A stretch of DNA of 64,000 nucleotides from Gigaspora rosea (lineage: Eukaryota > Glomeromycota > Glomeromycetes > Diversisporales > Gigasporaceae). Each line of letters begins with the position of its first letter. The first letter of the stretch is position 1. Location of the stretch: positions 96,601 to 160,600 of the forward strand of contig QKWP01000343.1 in NCBI GenBank assembly GCA_003550325.1, read 5' to 3'. A program made the position numbers and the translations under genes. Below the pieces are notes generated by a model. It saw only the letters and a list, made by a program, of their open reading frames with translations, was not told the origin of the DNA and did not search any database. Positions 47,145 through 55,893 of this stretch are shown here, piece after piece.

Positions 47145-47560
47145 GTAGACATGGATAGTTGCAAAATGGTAGGATTCAGTGGGGCAGGGAGGGTCGGGTG
47201 CGCATTTGCTTCCTCTCTGGGTCACCATAGTCCGCCCTAACATCTGTGCGTTTTATACCCGTGTTATATTAGTTTCCATGTGAAATGTCTCAATTAGGCA
47301 ATTGATTAACCACTTATCTTGCCCCTGCGCCTTCCTCAAATTGGATAGCGATTAAGCCGGTTTCTTCCCGCTGGCATCTTGGTTTTCCTGTGATTGTTGC
47401 CGCACCGGACCTCCCTGCTTAGCTCCCTTTTCGATCTGTTGCTTTGCCGTCAACTTGAAATTTCTCTACCCGGTTTCTATTTTTAACCGACGTTACACGA
47501 TTATTTGCATTAATCATCCGGATGTTTCCGGTAGTCTATGAAGGAAATGCGGTAGCTAAA

Positions 47561-48235
47561 AATTAATTCTTGTATGATCTTGTTAATTTTTGTGGTGTTA
47601 ACATTTGCGACGGCTGATGCTGATGTTGATGTTCACATGGCATATAACATAATTTTGTTGTCATGTATAGCTGTCAAAGTTATTTAAAGTTTATGTTTTA
47701 GATTAGGATTAGAAGTTCTGAATATATAGTACAATCGCAAAATGAAACTTTCTATGTTTTTCAAAATAAACGGAATTTCTAATCACGTTTTAATTTCGGT
47801 CGATCATCATGTGACATCAAAATCGGGTAATTCTTGCGGACAATGTAGCCTTGAATTCTGTTACCAATACATAGTGTTTTGATCCTATTCTTTAAGGGCC
47901 ATCCGGATTAAATTCGGATCTTACTTTGTGTATCCGGATGTAATCCGAATCTGGATAAATCCAATTATTGAATTCGGATTCTATATGAGCACAAAGTGCC
48001 ATCACTTTACTCAGTACATTTACGAATTTGGCAACAAGTGCTAATATTGATATGAAGCTGTTTTTTTTTTAAATAACCAAATTTAAGTAGTTTATTTCAA
48101 ATATCTAACAAAATGAAATGCCAATTTGGAATTTAATAAATTAACAAGAAACGTGTCAGGCAAATGCAGTGAGCTATGCGAAATATAATTAATTTTTGTG
48201 TATCAAAAGATTAAGAGGGTTAGAATTATAGCTGA
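47561..48235. other. Non-coding with a worn MITE
   Basis: 47875-47995 (TGTTTTGATCCTATTC, ATCCGGATT, TAATCCGAATCTGGAT) is related to the hAT MITE at 13860. No gene. Confidence 0.45.
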
Positions 48236-48239
48236 TTAG

Positions 48240-49460
48240 TATGATACAGGTTTAAAAATCAGCCTGTATTATATTGACTATACCATACTGATCAGCTATA
48301 ATTTCGGTATAAAGATAACCAGAAGGGGTGTAAAATATCCGTATTCCATTCATTCCATGCTGATCTGCTGTAACCTCTCAATATTTGGTTGATTCATGAT
48401 TTACCATAAAAAATTTTGTTACAAATCGACACACAATACTGTCGTGATTAAACAATTGTTAATACCCGTAGTCATGCTTGCATAACAGAGTATGGTTAAC
48501 CGCCATCTAGAATGGTGTCAGCAAAATCTTGCTTTTGATTGGGCATATGATTTCACATGTTAATGGGCTTTGCTTGTGTAATATGCTGTTATCGTACTTT
48601 TACTTTGAGATAGCCGTAATATCATATGATGAAACGAAATCAGGTGAGAATGCTCCACACCATTTCTGAATTTACGTCGATTTTGAATTGACATGTTAAT
48701 GGCTGTGCTATTGTAACATATGTTATTGAGCATACCGGTTTTGATATTCGTGTTACTTTGAGATAACCGTAATACTGTAATATCATATGATGAAATGAAA
48801 TCAGGTGAGAATGCACGTCATTTCTGAATTTACGTCGATTTTGGCTGTACTGGTGTAACATATGTTATTGTACTTATATGAGCTTACCGGATTTGTATTC
48901 GTGTTATTTTGAGATAATCGTAATATCAGATTGTAATGACACGTGTTATTTCTCGATCTTAGGTCAATTCGTGATGCAGAAGACACAGCAATGTAAATTA
49001 CTGATAATAATTACGTATTATATAATTTATTAATAACGACATTAAAAATTGCGCATTTTATCAATACGATAATAATAATTATTAAAATCACATTGATATT
49101 TGCATTGATCTTTTTTATTGATATTTATAGATAATTCTTTATTGTTTGGTTCTTTTTTTTTTATTCATTATATTCGAATCGATCTTTATCACCTTGTATT
49201 ACATATTTCTTCTTCAACACTTTGTTGATTCACAAGGATATGGCTTTATGACTCGTGAAATTCGTTATAATGAATGTCTAAATATACTAAAAAATTCAGA
49301 TCTTAAGGTTCTTTGTATTGGCATAACAGAAGAACTGCACGTGCCTAAACAAGATAGGAATAACTTGGGGATGCAAGTTTGTTATATCAAAAATTTTATG
49401 AAATAATTTGTGCTACCCACCACGCTGAGCATGAGGTCATGAAAAAACATGGAAAAAGGT
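48240..49460. repeat. Segmental duplication, copy 2 (partner at 11960-12800)
   Basis: Same order of words as 11960-12800, but with an extra part at 48430-48970. That part holds two tandem copies of a 130-bp unit (AAATCAGGTGAGAATGC ... TTTCTGAATTTACGTCGATT) and an inverted relative of 27620-27920. Confidence 0.75.
49146..49406 (+). pseudogene. Fragment of an unknown protein gene
   Basis: An 86-codon frame; the later part (VDSQGYGFMTREIRYNECLN, ILKNSDLKVLCIGITEELHV, PKQDRNNLGMQVCYIKNF) has the look of real protein and is matched, with stops and indels, by 12520-12780. Because two diverged copies keep the same protein words, an ancestral gene is likely. The fold and family are unknown to me. 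The first 25 residues are probably non-coding sequence. Confidence 0.45.
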
Positions 49461-49469
49461 AAATTTATA

Positions 49470-50010
49470 AAAAAAAAAAAAGTGTAATTATCTTCTTATT
49501 ATGGGTTAGACACTAGATTCCTGCCATTACCAAAAACCAATGCAGATGTTTCTACACAGTGAATGCAAAAATTATTAAAATATATATGAATATTTGAATG
49601 CATTCTGAAAATTTAGCTAGCACTTAATATTTAGGCAAGCATATATTAATTCATTTTATTTGCTTTTTATTTATTATATATATATTTTTTTAATTTTTTA
49701 ATTTTTTTTTACTTTATTATTATCATGATTATAATTATATTTATTATTATTATTATTATTATTAGAAATAATTTATACATTGTATGTGTGCACATAGTTT
49801 CTTTCATTGGTTAAGGTTAGGGTGAGGTAAAGATATAGGTGAAAGAGGTTTTATAGTAAAATTTTGCAAGAAATTTTTTTGTTAGATCCAAAGAGTAGTT
49901 TCATATACTTAATTTTAAACTATAGATGGATTTTGACTAATGAACATTTGGTTTGAATTTTTTGATTATGTAACATTATATCTGATCTTGAAATTTAATT
50001 GAGAGAGCAA
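49470..50010. other. Non-coding; inverted copy of the telomere-linked family
   Basis: 49805-49910 reads GGTTAAGGTTAGGGTGAGG followed by TATAGTAAAATTTTGCAAG and AGAGTAGTTTCATATAC, the reverse order and strand of the family at 24895. A (TTA)n microsatellite is at 49738. Confidence 0.6.
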
Positions 50011-50012
50011 TA

Positions 50013-51632
50013 TACAGTGTGTTCTATATTAAAAGGGCCCGCCCATTTTTACAATTTTTTGAAAAATGAGATTTTATTAAATTCATATAAATTATATTTT
50101 TTAATTATTAATGAAAGTTGATTTGCATAATAAAAAACCAAAATAATGTAAAAAGAAAATTATATGAGTGTAGAGCCAACACATCATGAGATTATCTGAT
50201 AGTCACCTGCTGTCTTTAACCAATCAAAATTGTAAAATTTAATTAATCTCTGATCAGTCCAAAATTAAAACAAATGGTTAAACTCAATTATCTCAAAATA
50301 ATAGTCAGTGAAAATATCATACCTGTTTATATATGAGTGCTAATATATAATAAAACTTAATAAAAACATATAAATTTACTATAAGCTCTAAGCTCAAGTT
50401 TCTTTTCAATATACATATTAACTTATTTTTGAATTTTAGAGTTAAACATATTGATAATAGTAGAATAAAAATACTTATGACAACTTTTAAAATTTTGTAA
50501 AAATTAATGATTTTGCCAGTAGAATTTTATAAAAAAAAAAAGATTTGCTAATTTTGAAAATACTATTATATACAAAATTTTATATTGAACAAGTTTACTT
50601 AGTCACAAAATTTAGGTTATCTTGACAAAAAAGCAAGTTAGTTATATGCTAAAATTAAAAATTTTTGGCTTGTAATATAAAACTCTTTTTTTTGTCAAGA
50701 TAAACTGCATTGGGCCTCTGTAATTCTACTTAAAATAAAGTTGTAACGCAGTTTCTCAGACCTTTTGCTAAATAAAAATAGGTTAAAGTAGAAAATTTTT
50801 TCAAAAAAATTCTAACTTTAACCCCATTTTTCACTTAGTAAAGGTCAAAGAAAACGTGATATAACTTTAGAATTACAAGCTGAACAAGTTTACTTAGAGG
50901 CGCAAAGCAGGTTTATCTTGACAAAAAAAGGGTTTATATTACAAACCAAAAATTTTTAACTTTAGCACATAGCTAACTTGCTTTTTTGTTAAGATAACAT
51001 AAATTTTGCAATTAAGTAAACTTGTTTAGCATAAAATTTTGCATATAATAGTATTTTCAAAATTATCAAATCTTTTTTTTATAAAATTTTACTGGCAAAA
51101 TATGACCCCAGACATCTAGTATAGAGGTCATACTTGTTTTTTTCAGCAAAAACTCCTAAAATTTGAGAAGCAAAAAACAGTTTTTGCCAATTATCTTGGC
51201 ATCCAGTAGACCAATTTGAACAAACTTTTTTTTAAAATGAAGCTCTTAGTGAGGCGCATTTAGCAAAAAAAGTTTATCCAATTCTGATCACTAGATCAAA
51301 AGTATTTAAACAAATATATTTTGTCGTTTTTAGCAAATTGGGCCAAAATTGGCCAAAATCCAGTTATGACCTATATGAGAGAAGTCTGGGGTCCTGGCAA
51401 AATTGTTAATTTTTGTAATGTTTTTATTCTACTATTCTTGATATGTTTAACCCTAAAATTCAAAAATAAGCTAATATGTAGGTTGTAAAGAAACTTGAGC
51501 TTATGATTATAGTAAATTTATATGTTTTAATTATAAGTTTTATTATAATTTATCACATGGTGTGACATCTTCCCTGACTGATAAAATAAATGTAAAAATG
51601 GGCTTTTTTTATACAGAGTACTCCATATAAGG
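50013..51632. mobile_element. 1.6-kb fold-back element with Tc1/mariner-like ends
   Basis: Left end ACAGTGTGTTCTATATTAAA and right end TTTATACAGAGTACTCCATA, then CGCCCATTTTTACA/TGTAAAAATGGGC, are inverted. The arms pair for most of the length: 50340-50540 with 51400-51560 and 50545-50790 with 50870-51070. TA at both edges would fit a Tc1/mariner duplication. No transposase frame. Confidence 0.7.
51106..51393. mobile_element. Nested element with GACCCCAGAC ends
   Basis: GACCCCAGACATCTAGTATA and TATGAGAGAAGTCTGGGGTC are inverted, and CTGGCAAAAT stands on both outer sides (51090 and 51396). It is inserted in the right arm of the fold-back element, and accounts for the arm's extra length. Confidence 0.65.
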
Positions 51633-51691
51633 CACATCACTATGAAGCAATAAATTAATTTACTCTTATTATTATTATTATTATTATTATA

Positions 51692-51844
51692 CGACAGGAT
51701 GAAACCTGAGTTACGAAATAGTGAAATCTGATATTATTATCACATGAGGATGAAACCCGTTTTTATATAATAAAAAACATATTAAACACGGATTTCACCC
51801 TAACCCGATCTACAAATCGGGATTGCAACTCAGATTTCATCCTG
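51692..51844. mobile_element. 153-bp MITE, ACGACAGG/GATGAAA family
   Basis: ACGACAGGATGAAACCTGAG and CTCAGATTTCATCCTGTTCT are inverted ends, set inside ATT microsatellite tracts on both sides. Related to 34797-34917. Confidence 0.75.
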
Positions 51845-51904
51845 TTCTATTATTATTATTATTATTTCTAAAATTTTTTTCGCTTGCTTTTTTTTTAAAA
51901 TTGT

Positions 51905-52610
51905 TAAATGGATACCAATTCTAAAATGACAATTCAGAACTGACATAAATTCTGAAAAGACGCGGAACAAGAATAGATAAACTACTTTTGTCATTATTAA
52001 CAGATCGTCTTAAGATTCATTTATTTAGATACATTAATTCAATTTTATTGAGTTTTTTATTTAATATTTATTTAATAATATCAGGTTCACTTGGTTTTGC
52101 TCAACTCACAAATAATTACTTCACAGAAAACTTAATTCTGTAATTCGCAGAGAATTAATTTCAGGCATTCAATCGATTAATTCATGGACAAGTCTATTTC
52201 ATAAAAGTTATTTCACCAAAAGCTAATTTCGCAGGCAAATTAATCTAGTAATAATACGGATGTAGCTTCATTTATTTATTATGTGTTTATTGTTTTATTT
52301 CAAAAGAATTACAATATAATTTAGTCCACAATAATAATGAGGCTTTAACCTTCGAAAATTAATTTATTACAATATTAATTAAATTATAGTTAATGGATGC
52401 ATAGCAACCAATAACGGTTTTATTTGGCAGGCGAAAGACCCGAAGGATCACAGGGTGATCGTTTTTACATGACAATTAAAAAAGCATCTGGCTTTGAATT
52501 TAATGTGCTAACCTGAACCACGAAGGGGCTCATGTTGCAAGTGCACTAAATTCAAAGCAGATGGCTGTTATTGCATGCGAAACATCCAGTAACGGGTTTC
52601 TTTTTTTTTT
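51905..52610. repeat. Dispersed repeat, copy 2 (partner at 7120-8005)
   Basis: Direct-orientation relative of 7120-8005; see the landmarks given there. This copy is shorter by about 180 bp. Confidence 0.75.
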
Positions 52611-53030
52611 TCTTTATAACAGAAGGATTATGATCAGGATAATTACGGATCTATCCGGTTAAATTTAACGGATACGGATATCTGTATTCAATCCGAAAAT
52701 ATGGCATAAGAATTGAGAAGGACGAAAGAAGAGCATCTGTATGGTAGGTCCATTGTCAATATATTACCGAATACTCCGAAATTAATCACCCCGAAAATAA
52801 GCACCCCTGGCCCGCATTATGCCAATTTTAGCCTGCATTATGATTTGGCCTGTATTACGTGTCAAAATAGAAGAGCTTAATTTCTAAAGTATTAGGTACT
52901 ATATTTTCATATGATATGATGATGAAATATCAGTAATTTTGAAATTTTAAGATTCAGAGTATCCAGAGGTCGTTATAAAAAAAGCTCATCAAAGAATGAC
53001 GGCTTTACTTTTATATTTTATTAGCCAAAT
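52611..53030. other. Non-coding
   Basis: 52625-52720 has GGATCTATCCGG/AATCCG words like the 13860 MITE. Nothing else recognised. Confidence 0.4.
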
Positions 53031-53200
53031 TAATTTCATCAATCGTTAGTAGTTTCGTCAATCGTCAGGAGTTTCGTCAATCGTCAAGAGTTTCGTCAAT
53101 CGTCAGTAGTTTCGTCAATTGTCAAGGTTTCATCAGAAGAAACCATTGACGAAACCATTTTGCCACAGCGAAAATAACTTCGTCAGGCATCATTAATTAC
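53031..53200. repeat. TTTCGTCAATCGTCAG minisatellite
   Basis: Five tandem copies of an 18-19 nt unit (AGTTTCGTCAATCGTCAG) followed by the complement ATTGACGAAACCATT. Ends in TTCGTCAGGCATCATTAA, the complement of the start of 46485-46795. Confidence 0.85.
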
Positions 53201-53610
53201 GTTCTTGTATAACTTTGCGATATGTTAAATAATAATGCTTTAATAAATAAATGATTATTACATTTAACTGGCAGAATAGAAAATTAAAAATATTTCAGGC
53301 AGTAATTAAGTAGTAGATAATTATTAATTGTCAATATGAAAAAAATATGAATAATAGCAATTAAAATGTGAACAAACGACAAGCAATATACTAGTTGCAT
53401 TAAGATTTTTGTTAATTCTCCAAGTAAGTTTAGACTACTGTTTCTTACTTTTGTATTTAACTCTTTTTTACTTGACTATCAAAATTGTACTATACTTAAT
53501 TTTATAAACACGCTGAACGTAAAAATTAAAAAGTAAAAAATAAAAATAATTATAAAGCAAAGTAAAAATTCATAATTAATAAAATTCAAATGATCTATCC
53601 TCATTATGTT
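53201..53610. other. 3' flank of secreted-protein gene 2
   Basis: AT-rich, partly similar to the 3' flank of gene 1 (ATTGTACTATACTTAA at 53490 against ATGATACTATGCTTAA at 28640). Confidence 0.5.
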
Positions 53611-54033
53611 TTACGGTCGATGAAATAATATACAGTTCCGTTCAAACCCTCCGTGTCCTACTTCAACTACCGAAACTTTAATTAAAAAATTAGCAGGTAT
53701 AAATTGAGGTACTATGGCAAGGAAAGTATCATTAATTTGGCTTATGCTTTCATCAAGTGGAAACCTGGAATAACCTATGGGAGTACCTTTCACGCTAGTA
53801 AATTCAATTACTAATTTGGTAAATCTCGTGGTTGGTTTACTCAACGACTGAGTAACTTGAACACTCAAAGTCGTTCCAGCAGGGCCAATAGGATCAGGGC
53901 TAAAAAATGTAGCATCCATAATGGGTGCGTCTATGCCGTTAAATGAACAATCTGACCAGCCTACATTTGCTTTCACTGTGAAAGGTGTGGTTAATATTAA
54001 AAATATTGATATAAGAATCAAATTTCCATTCAT
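53611..54033 (-). CDS. Small secreted protein, ML-domain-like, paralog 2
   Basis: A 140-residue intronless frame beginning MNGNLILISIFLILTTPFTV, a signal peptide ending near KAN. The mature part aligns end to end with the paralog at 28821-29261: GWSDCSFNGI against GFSDCSIVGI, PDPIGPAGTTLSVQVTQSL against PDPLGPAGTAMQVNVSQPL, and FTKLVIEF against FTKFVISY. Identity is roughly 40-45% by eye. The conserved cysteine near residue 28 and a second near the end (RNCILF) could form one disulfide. Conservation of the frame in two diverged copies is good evidence that it is translated and secreted. A lipid-binding ML-type fold is a guess from pattern. Confidence 0.7.
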   Translation of the reverse strand: MNGNLILISIFLILTTPFTVKANVGWSDCSFNGIDAPIMDATFFSPDPIGPAGTTLSVQVTQSLSKPTTRFTKLVIEFTSVKGTPIGYSRFPLDESISQINDTFLAIVPQFIPANFLIKVSVVEVGHGGFERNCILFHRP

Positions 54034-54400
54034 AATTCCTTTATTTGTCTGCAGTCAAATTAGATTATTTTATAGAGTTCAAATTTCTGATGCAATTATT
54101 GTTAAACCTGAAGACATTTTATATAAAAGAAAAATCAGTCAAGTTTCTTAAAATCATATGAAATCTCAAATAATTTAATTTAAAATCAATTCTTCATAAG
54201 TACGTACATAGCTCATAAGTGTATTTGAGGTGCGCGGTTAGATACGTAGATCAAAACTATGTGAGGACAATTAATAAACCTTTTTTTTCAGTGACATTCA
54301 ATTCGTGAGCACTCATTTTTTCAGAAAGAAAATATATTTGGCTGATAGTTTATTCATAGACAACTTATTTATCGACAGCTCATTTCACAAAGTAATTCTA
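54034..54400 (-). promoter_or_regulatory. 5' flank of secreted-protein gene 2
   Basis: Shares TCTGCAGTCAAATTAGATTA, CAGAAAGAAAATATATTTG and AAGTAATTCTAATCAA with the flank of gene 1, so promoter elements may be among these words. Confidence 0.55.
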
Positions 54401-54589
54401 ATCAATTTTAAAAAGATCGACAATTGTGTAAGTCAAAAGCTTCGAAACCTTTACTAATTAGCCAAATGTTATTGCTGTAAAAAAATGATCGACAAAAAAA
54501 GATCATGAGATTTTCTTCTTCATATAAGCGTTATAAATCATATGCCATCTGATTGGTTATTAGTGAAACCGTTATCAAATGTTGAACTA

Positions 54590-55110
54590 AAAACTTAATT
54601 TTCTAAAATTTGAGCAAAGATATTTCGACGACCATCTAACCAAATTCGATGGAAATTTTTTGCTTGAATTCGAAGAATTCGAAGAATTCAAAAAAAAAAA
54701 AAAAAAGAAGAAAATTTCATCGAATTTTGTAAGATAGTTATCGAGATATCTTTCGCTCAAAATTTTAGAAAAATAAAACTTTGAGCAAAGATATCTCGAC
54801 AACCATCTGACCAATTCGATGAAAAATTTTACAAATCTATAAAATTCAAATAAAAAATTTTCATCGAATTTGATCAGGTTGTTATCGAGATATCTCACAA
54901 AAAATTTGGTGCAACTTCTATTTTGATAGACATCAAAGTTTTTTCTAAAACTTTGAGCGAAAATATCTCGACAACTATCTAGTAAATTTGATAAAAATTT
55001 TTTTCGAATTCTGCGAATTCATAAAATTCAAATAAAAAATTTTTCGAATTTTTGTCAGGTGGTCTTCGAGATATCTTTGTTCAAATTTTAAAAATTTTGA
55101 AAAATCAACT
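54590..55110. repeat. Tandem GAATTC-centred palindromes, second site
   Basis: Three palindromic units with centres near 54670, 54840 and 55020. Arms carry TTTGAGCAAAGATATCTCGA and CATCTGACCAATTCGATG, the family of 25700-26620. Confidence 0.8.
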
Positions 55111-55117
55111 TTTTTTC

Positions 55118-55352
55118 ATGGCGGGTTTCACTCCACTTGAGATTACTAATTTTCCTACCACTCCTGACTGGTTCTATTAATTATTCACACATCAGAGTAG
55201 CTATATTATCAATCAATTTTATGGTACTCCGAAAGTGAAGGAGGAAATTAGTAAACCCGTTTCACCCTATCTATATATCTGATATAGGATTTTACATATC
55301 TATATCGGATTTACATATATAATCAATGCGTTGCAACGCGAGTTTCACCCTG
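55118..55352. mobile_element. MITE-like element, GTTTCAC family
   Basis: GGCGGGTTTCACTCCACTTG at the left, AACCCGTTTCACCCTATC in the middle and GCGAGTTTCACCCTGTCG at the right share the termini of the 34797 and 51692 MITEs. Possibly two overlapping copies. Confidence 0.5.
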
Positions 55353-55474
55353 TCGTTTTTTTTGAATGTGACTATATGGGTTTAATTTCCGTACATAGTT
55401 TATTATATTTATAAATGATCGGGACTTCGAATATAAAACTATTTGTGTACATCCGTACGATCCTGATCGTCGAT

Positions 55475-55748
55475 ATTTTATGTTAATATTCATATATGAT
55501 ATGTTAAATATATGTTGGAGTGGTTATAAAAGAATCAAGGTTTTAAGTAAGACTAATACACGTACACCGATATTTTTTCTCTCTGTAATTTAGTATTATC
55601 GATCCTAATCGTCGATATTTTATGTTAATATTCATATGTTAAATATATTATAAAAGAATCAAGGTTTTAAATAAGACCAATACACGTACACCGATATTTT
55701 TTCTCTCTATAACTTAGTATTATCAAAGCCCTTAAAAATTTTACCGCA
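55475..55748 (+). promoter_or_regulatory. Duplicated TATA promoter of the microexon gene
   Basis: A unit of about 124 bp occurs twice in tandem. Both copies carry TATGTTAATATTCATAT, the box TATAAAAGAATCAAGG (55525 and 55649) and ACACGTACACCGATATTTTT with TCTCTCT after it. The second TATAAAAG stands 93-100 nt upstream of the ATG at 55749, a usual distance. The pyrimidine-rich TTTTTTCTCTCT after each box is a likely start region. Confidence 0.65.
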
Positions 55749-55893
55749 ATGCAGCCATACAAAATATTCACTTTTGCTTTTCTTCTCATTTTATTAATCG
55801 TTTATTCAACGTTTGTTTTATCCAATTATGAATTTAATCGAAGTGAATTGAAAGGAAATAAAACTGAAGAATATAAATTAGATGAACGTATTG
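55749..55893 (+). CDS. Microexon gene, exon 1 (signal peptide)
   Basis: Starts at the ATG 93 nt below the second TATA box. Residues 1-25 (MQPYKIFTFAFLLILLIVYS, TFVLS) are a strong signal peptide, with cleavage likely before NYEF. The rest is charged: ELKGNKTEEYKLDERI. The donor is GTAATG at 55894. If this intron is not removed, the frame stops at TAA 55905-55907, giving a 52-residue peptide. A potential N-glycosylation site NKT lies at residue 37. Confidence 0.75.

Larger units (their letters stand above)
46860..47560. other. GC-richer island with structured repeats, unknown
   Basis: About 700 bp of clearly higher GC content than its surroundings, with no open frame of note. It holds two copies of a structured motif and a run of promoter-less, gene-like sequence (TTGCCCCTGCGCCTTCCTC, CGCACCGGACCTCCCTGC). 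It could be a retroelement leader, a structured non-coding RNA or DNA of foreign origin; I cannot decide from sequence alone. Confidence 0.4.
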
